A stretch of DNA of 64,000 nucleotides from an uncultured Bacilli bacterium (GTDB lineage Bacteria > Bacillota_I > Bacilli_A > RF39 > UBA660): contig CAKPGL010000002.1 of NCBI GenBank assembly GCA_934154785.1, forward strand, positions 124,001 through 188,000, read 5' to 3'. Positions within the stretch are counted from its first letter, which is position 1, and every line of letters begins with the position of its first letter. This document shows positions 60,130-64,000 of this stretch, one piece after another. A program made the translations under genes and the position numbers. The notes under the pieces are model-generated. The model made no database searches. It worked only from the letters and a program-made list of their open reading frames with translations, and was not told the origin of the DNA.

Positions 60130-61431
60130 TTATTTAGTTAGTACTTCTTTAATACCATCAGTTAATACTTTTAATTCATTTGGACTCATTACTAGAATAA
60201 CTGAATTAGTATAGTTTTTAAATACTTCTTTGTCTTCTAAAGTAATTACTTCAGAATTGGGAATTTTATCAGTAATAATGTTTATTTTAATATCTGGATA
60301 ATCTTCCTGTTTTTCACGAGATTTATATATTTCAGTGAAGTAAGCTTTATCTACTTTAGAGAATATCTCAATAAATTCTTTATAAAATTCTTTAGTTCTT
60401 GAGAATGTATGAGGTTGAAAAACAGTAATTAATTTTTTATCAGGATATTTTTGTCTTACAGAATTAATCATTGCTCTAACTTCGTTAGGGTGATGCGCAT
60501 AATCATCAATTACCACGTTTGATCCAATTACTGCTTCAGTAAATCTTCTTTTAACACCTTTAAATGAATTTATTAATGTTTCAATTTGCTCTTTAGTTAA
60601 ACCAAAATAAGAAGACAAATAAATAATTGGTAAAACATTTTGGATCATATGATTACCATAAATATGTAAGTTAAATGTTCCAAATAATTTGTTCTTAATA
60701 ATTACATCGAATGTGGAACCATCAGCATTCAATTTAATATTAGTAGCACAGATATCATTATCACTATTTAAACCATAGTAGATAATTTTATCACTTTTAA
60801 TTTTTCTTACGTTTTTGTCATCTCCGCACGCAATGACTTCTTTTTTAGTTTGTTCTACAAACTTAGCGAAAGTTGCTATTATTTCATCAATGTTGTGATA
60901 AAAGTCAACGTGATCTAAGTCAATATTAGTAATAATGGTATAAGTTGGATAATAGTTTAAAAAGTGTTGTTGATATTCACAAGCCTCAATAACAAATTTT
61001 GTATTACCGATTTTAGCGTCCCCAGTGCCATCTCCTATTAGATAATTACATCCAATAGAATTATTTAATACGTGTGATAATATACCTGTAGTAGTAGTTT
61101 TACCATGCGTACCGCAAATAGCAATGGTTTCAAATTTCTTAGTTAATTCTCCTAACATTTCAGGATAATCATATATTTTTAAATTTAATTCTTTAGCTTT
61201 TTTTACTTCTTCGTTATTATTTTCGTTAAAAGTAGTACCTCTTACAATAGTAAGATTTTCTTTAATATTGTCTTTATTAAATGGAAGTATTTTTACCCCT
61301 AATTTATCTAGTTCTATTTGGGTAAAGAAATGTTTTTCAACATCACTTCCTTGTACTTCATATCCTAATTTTTTCATAATTTGTGCTAAAGCACTCATTC
61401 CTGAACCTTTAATACCTATAAAATGATACAT
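60130..61431 (-). CDS. murC: UDP-N-acetylmuramate--L-alanine ligase
   Basis: Adds L-Ala to UDP-MurNAc, the first step of the stem peptide. 433 residues with all family motifs: GIKGSGMSALA at the N-terminus (about 6-16), P-loop ICGTHGKTTTTG (105-116), TNIDLDHVD, and DDYAHHPNEV in the C-terminal domain. Ribosome site AGGAGG on the minus strand. Single gene, converging on its degenerate copy. The genome keeps this as the working MurC. Confidence 0.96.
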   Translation of the reverse strand: MYHFIGIKGSGMSALAQIMKKLGYEVQGSDVEKHFFTQIELDKLGVKILPFNKDNIKENLTIVRGTTFNENNNEEVKKAKELNLKIYDYPEMLGELTKKFETIAICGTHGKTTTTGILSHVLNNSIGCNYLIGDGTGDAKIGNTKFVIEACEYQQHFLNYYPTYTIITNIDLDHVDFYHNIDEIIATFAKFVEQTKKEVIACGDDKNVRKIKSDKIIYYGLNSDNDICATNIKLNADGSTFDVIIKNKLFGTFNLHIYGNHMIQNVLPIIYLSSYFGLTKEQIETLINSFKGVKRRFTEAVIGSNVVIDDYAHHPNEVRAMINSVRQKYPDKKLITVFQPHTFSRTKEFYKEFIEIFSKVDKAYFTEIYKSREKQEDYPDIKINIITDKIPNSEVITLEDKEVFKNYTNSVILVMSPNELKVLTDGIKEVLTK

Positions 61432-61572
61432 ATAATTTAATTCCTCCTAGTTATAATTATATATCTTTTAGAACCTTCAGTCAAATATTATTATCTATTA
61501 AAATATTTATGATATTAAAGCATTTTATTGTCAAAAATTGATAAATTTGTTACAATGGAATAGGTGAATGGT

Positions 61573-62268
61573 ATGGATAACTTAGTACGTTTTGAAAGAC
61601 TAATAGGGGAAAGTAACTTAAATAAAGTAAAACTACAAACGGTTGTTGTTTTAGGTTTAGGTGGAGTTGGGGGATATGCAACTGAGTCTTTAGCACGTAG
61701 TGGTATTGGTACACTAGTATTAGTAGACTACGATGTTGTAGATGTATCTAATTTAAATAGACAGATTATCGCTACTAAAGATACTATTGGTGAATATAAA
61801 ACAGTTTGCTTTCAAAGGCGTATAAAGACTATAAATGAAGAATGTGTAGTTAAAACTATTAATGAAAAAATAACTAAGGATAATATCCATTTATTGTTTG
61901 AAGAAAATCCCGATTATATAGTTGATGCTTGTGATTTTTTAGAAGCTAAAGAAACTCTAATACTAGAATGTATAAAAAGAAAAGTTAAGCTTATCTCAAG
62001 TATGGGTACTGGTAATAAAATGGATCCTAGTAAATTAAAAATTATGGATATTAGAAAGACTAGTTATGATCCCATTGCAAAAAAGTTACGAAAATTTGTT
62101 GTAGAAAATAAAATTAATAAAAAAATACCTGTAGTTTGTAGCACGGAGTCACCAAGAAAAATATCTTCTCCAGTAGGTTCTAATGCTTTCGTACCCGCTA
62201 CTGCAGGATTACTTTGTACAAGTTATATTATAAATGATATAGTAGGTGATATTAGTGACTTTAGTTAA
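61573..62268 (+). CDS. tcdA: tRNA threonylcarbamoyladenosine dehydratase (TcdA, E1-like)
   Basis: ATP-dependent enzyme that turns t6A37 into its cyclic form. 231 residues. Seen: adenylation site VVVLGLGGVGGYATESLARS with GxGxxG and VLVDYDVVDVSNLNRQ, VDACDFLEAK and VVCSTESPRK. The ThiF/MoeB zinc cysteines are absent, as expected for TcdA. ATG at 61573 after AGGTGA; a GTG three codons earlier overlaps the ribosome site. Confidence 0.92.
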   Translation: MDNLVRFERLIGESNLNKVKLQTVVVLGLGGVGGYATESLARSGIGTLVLVDYDVVDVSNLNRQIIATKDTIGEYKTVCFQRRIKTINEECVVKTINEKITKDNIHLLFEENPDYIVDACDFLEAKETLILECIKRKVKLISSMGTGNKMDPSKLKIMDIRKTSYDPIAKKLRKFVVENKINKKIPVVCSTESPRKISSPVGSNAFVPATAGLLCTSYIINDIVGDISDFS

Positions 62269-62806
62269 TGATTTAAAAAATATATGTAAAGATTTAAAAG
62301 GTACTTTCTTATCAATTGGTCTTTGTTATCCAACTGTAGAAAGTGTTATTGACAAAAATAAAAATATTACCGAAGGATATTTATTAGTATTAGAAGGTAA
62401 GAAAAAAGGCAAAACCAGAAGTAAAGATTATAATAAAAAAGTTTGTCGTAAAAAAATATCTATTAAAAAATTAAGAAAGACATTTAAGAAAAAAAGTGTT
62501 GATACATTAATACTTAATTATGAAGATGCTAAAAAGTATATGCGTTTCTTTGTTAGCGATAGTGTTTATATTAATAAAGGTAAACTTTATATATATGGTA
62601 AAAAAGATAAATTTACTATTGATGATATAAAATCTTATTATGGTAGATATAATACTAAAGTAGAGATTAAAGAATATGATAATGATTTTTTAATTATAAT
62701 AGATAACAGTAATTCTAAAAATAATTATTTTAAAGATAAAATGTATAAATTTAAAGACACTATTATTTATTATATAAATGTTATAGGTGATATTTTAATA
62801 GGATAG
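62255..62806 (+). CDS. Basic cytoplasmic protein of unknown function
   Basis: About 183 residues, no signal or membrane segment. Very Lys-rich in the middle (RSKDYNKKVCRKKISIKKLR). The N-terminal LKGTFLSIGLCYPTVESVID and later VDTLILNYEDAKKYMRFF suggest an alpha/beta fold but not a known family. GTG start at 62255 with AGGTGAT at 62244-62250, overlapping tcdA by 14 nt. It directly precedes a prepilin gene (10-nt gap), so it may be cotranscribed with it. Confidence 0.65.
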   Translation: MTLVNDLKNICKDLKGTFLSIGLCYPTVESVIDKNKNITEGYLLVLEGKKKGKTRSKDYNKKVCRKKISIKKLRKTFKKKSVDTLILNYEDAKKYMRFFVSDSVYINKGKLYIYGKKDKFTIDDIKSYYGRYNTKVEIKEYDNDFLIIIDNSNSKNNYFKDKMYKFKDTIIYYINVIGDILIG

Positions 62807-62815
62807 GTGAATAGA

Positions 62816-64000
62816 ATGAAAGAAAAAGGGTTTACATTGATTGAATTAATAGGTGTTATAGTATTACTTGCTATAATTATTTTAATAACGTATCCATCTA
62901 TAGTAAATATTATAAAAAAATCTAACAATAAAATAGATAGTGCTACTAGTGCTTTAATAATTAGTGGTGCTAAAAATATGGTTGATGAAAATAAGAATAG
63001 TTATCCTTTAACTAATGGTAATGTTTATTGTGTTACAATAAAAAGTTTAATAAATAAAGGATACGTTATTTCTGATTTGGAAACTGGTAATGGAAATAAA
63101 ATAAATACTGATAGATATGTAATGATAAAGGTAAATTCTAATAAATATAAATATACAATACTAGCAGAAGCTGAAAAATGTGATGAGAAAAGAGACCCTG
63201 TTATAGTTGATCCAGATGTTCCAGCATCTACACCTTATGTTTCTATTACTAAAGATGGTGGTGTGAGTAGTATTGTTACTAAAGGTGAAATGGAATATGT
63301 TGTTACATATGAACAATCAATTACTGATAGTATAGCGCAAGATAAAATAGTTGCACAAGTTTTAGTATCTTCTTCTGAATTTGAAGTTAATTCAAATACA
63401 ACTGATGCTCCATTAACAATTACTATTCAATCAGAGAATGTTAGTACAATTAATAGTAAGTATTTTGAACGTGTTGTAAAATTATCTTATAATGAGAATA
63501 CCGGTCATGGTTCTTACGCTGTAGGAACAAAGTTTTTTCTTAGAGTAAAAAGTGGATTAATAAAAAATACTGATGGCGTTGAAAGTAAAGAACTAAATAG
63601 TTCTATAACTAGGGTTGGTAAGTTTGAATCAAATGCTTATCTTTTATGTAATAATAACTGTGCTACAATTAATACAAAATGTTCTAATGAAATTTTATAT
63701 AGTGATACTGGTGTAACTTGTCAATATGATACAACTAAGACTGGAGACTCTAAAATAATGACTGGTAAGTTTCATGTTTTAGAAGATGATGGTACAAACT
63801 TATCGCTTTTATATGACGATGTCATTACAGATTTTGTTGATTGGGAACCTAGCAGTTCTTATAGTAGAACATTTACAAAACAGTATGCAAGTTTGGAATC
63901 TTCTATGAAAGGTTATAGTGATGAGTATTTGAAAGTGCTTACTTCCTATAGTTATTGTCAGGGATATATAAATCCTGGTGGTAGTTCTATTGGATGTTCA
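62816..64000 (+). CDS. Third prepilin-like protein, 3' end cut by the window
   Basis: At least 395 residues, open to the end of the window. MKEKG|FTLIELIGVIVLLAIIIL: prepilin site with Glu at +5. The mature part has a first small domain with two cysteines (GNVYCVTIKSLI...AEKCDE), a Pro/Asp-rich linker (DPVIVDPDVPASTPY) and a large beta-rich region (VSITKDGGVSSIVTKGEM, LLCNNNCATINTKC). It is longer than the pair at 28.7-30.5 kb and unlike them outside the N-terminal helix. It follows the basic protein by 10 nt. Probably a surface-exposed minor pilin or adhesin. Confidence 0.82.
   Translation, partial: MKEKGFTLIELIGVIVLLAIIILITYPSIVNIIKKSNNKIDSATSALIISGAKNMVDENKNSYPLTNGNVYCVTIKSLINKGYVISDLETGNGNKINTDRYVMIKVNSNKYKYTILAEAEKCDEKRDPVIVDPDVPASTPYVSITKDGGVSSIVTKGEMEYVVTYEQSITDSIAQDKIVAQVLVSSSEFEVNSNTTDAPLTITIQSENVSTINSKYFERVVKLSYNENTGHGSYAVGTKFFLRVKSGLIKNTDGVESKELNSSITRVGKFESNAYLLCNNNCATINTKCSNEILYSDTGVTCQYDTTKTGDSKIMTGKFHVLEDDGTNLSLLYDDVITDFVDWEPSSSYSRTFTKQYASLESSMKGYSDEYLKVLTSYSYCQGYINPGGSSIGCS

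Noticed and set aside
1..64000. Mycoplasma-type genetic code, given the high AT content
   Set aside because: TGA ends real genes (36117-36119, 58075-58077) and tryptophan is coded by TGG throughout.
1..64000. CRISPR arrays, prophage or integrative element
   Set aside because: No direct repeats with spacers, integrase, phage structural genes or attachment-site duplications were seen; the only mobile element is the TnpB one.

Overview
The window comes from a very AT-rich, low-GC Gram-positive bacterium with tightly packed genes. TGA is used as a normal stop (for example at 36117-36119 and 58075-58077), so this is the standard code and not a Mycoplasma code. Lipoproteins, an LTA synthase, MurC, PBPs and a D,D-carboxypeptidase show a Gram-positive wall. 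CotE and SspI homologues show a spore-former or recent spore-former ancestry. The best fit is a Bacilli lineage of the uncultured gut Erysipelotrichales/RF39 type; the lineage is an inference.

Layout. 1-20.6 kb is mainly core genes: prs (5' cut), a stand-alone small RNA candidate, murI, mutM-truB, rpsO-pnp, miaB, cotE, rpsP-khpA, uppS-cdsA-rseP, a NatAB-like ABC exporter, a PASTA-type PBP, rpmB and dnaE. A decayed Fic gene and sspI follow. 21.5-28.7 kb is an envelope-stress-like block: a substrate-binding/VWA fusion, an XpaC-like protein, a second binding protein, an SPFH protein, LemA and a DUF2207 protein. 28.7-30.5 kb holds two paralogous prepilins. 30.6-33.5 kb is a PlsC / acyl-CoA ligase / PlsC lipid cluster. 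33.5-42.5 kb has trmB, surface proteins of unknown role, a YtxH protein, a two-sensor protein ending in a degenerate GGDEF domain, a YihY protein and ltaS. 42.6-44 kb is a lone TnpB element. 44-47.5 kb carries tRNA-Cys, tRNA-Gln, gltX, an odd series of mini-ORFs with interleaved inverted repeats, a DIP1984 gene and tRNA-Glu. 47.6-51.2 kb is an ArsR/CadA-type zinc/cadmium efflux pair and dacA. Three tRNAs sit behind phased A-tracts, then two lipoproteins.

53.8-60.1 kb is a Tad (Flp-type) pilus or secretion operon: two TadE/G-like pseudopilins, a TadZ/CpaE ATPase, TadA, a TadB fused to an extracytoplasmic Ig-like region, TadC, and finally a MurC-like protein whose ATP-binding and substrate motifs are destroyed. 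It converges on a normal murC. The window ends with tcdA, an unrecognised gene and a third prepilin cut by the window edge.

Regulation looks simple. Vegetative promoters mostly have an exact 17-bp spacer. Many genes start only 17-25 nt after the -10 box, and several intrinsic terminators overlap the stop codon. Exceptions to that compactness (the RNA at about 888-1001, the rpsO leader, 40345-40450, 46200-46420) are the best places to look for RNA regulation. The most unusual items are the MurC pseudoenzyme in the Tad operon, the Ig-TadB fusion, the mini-ORF/pseudoknot series and the VWA/XpaC/SPFH operon.
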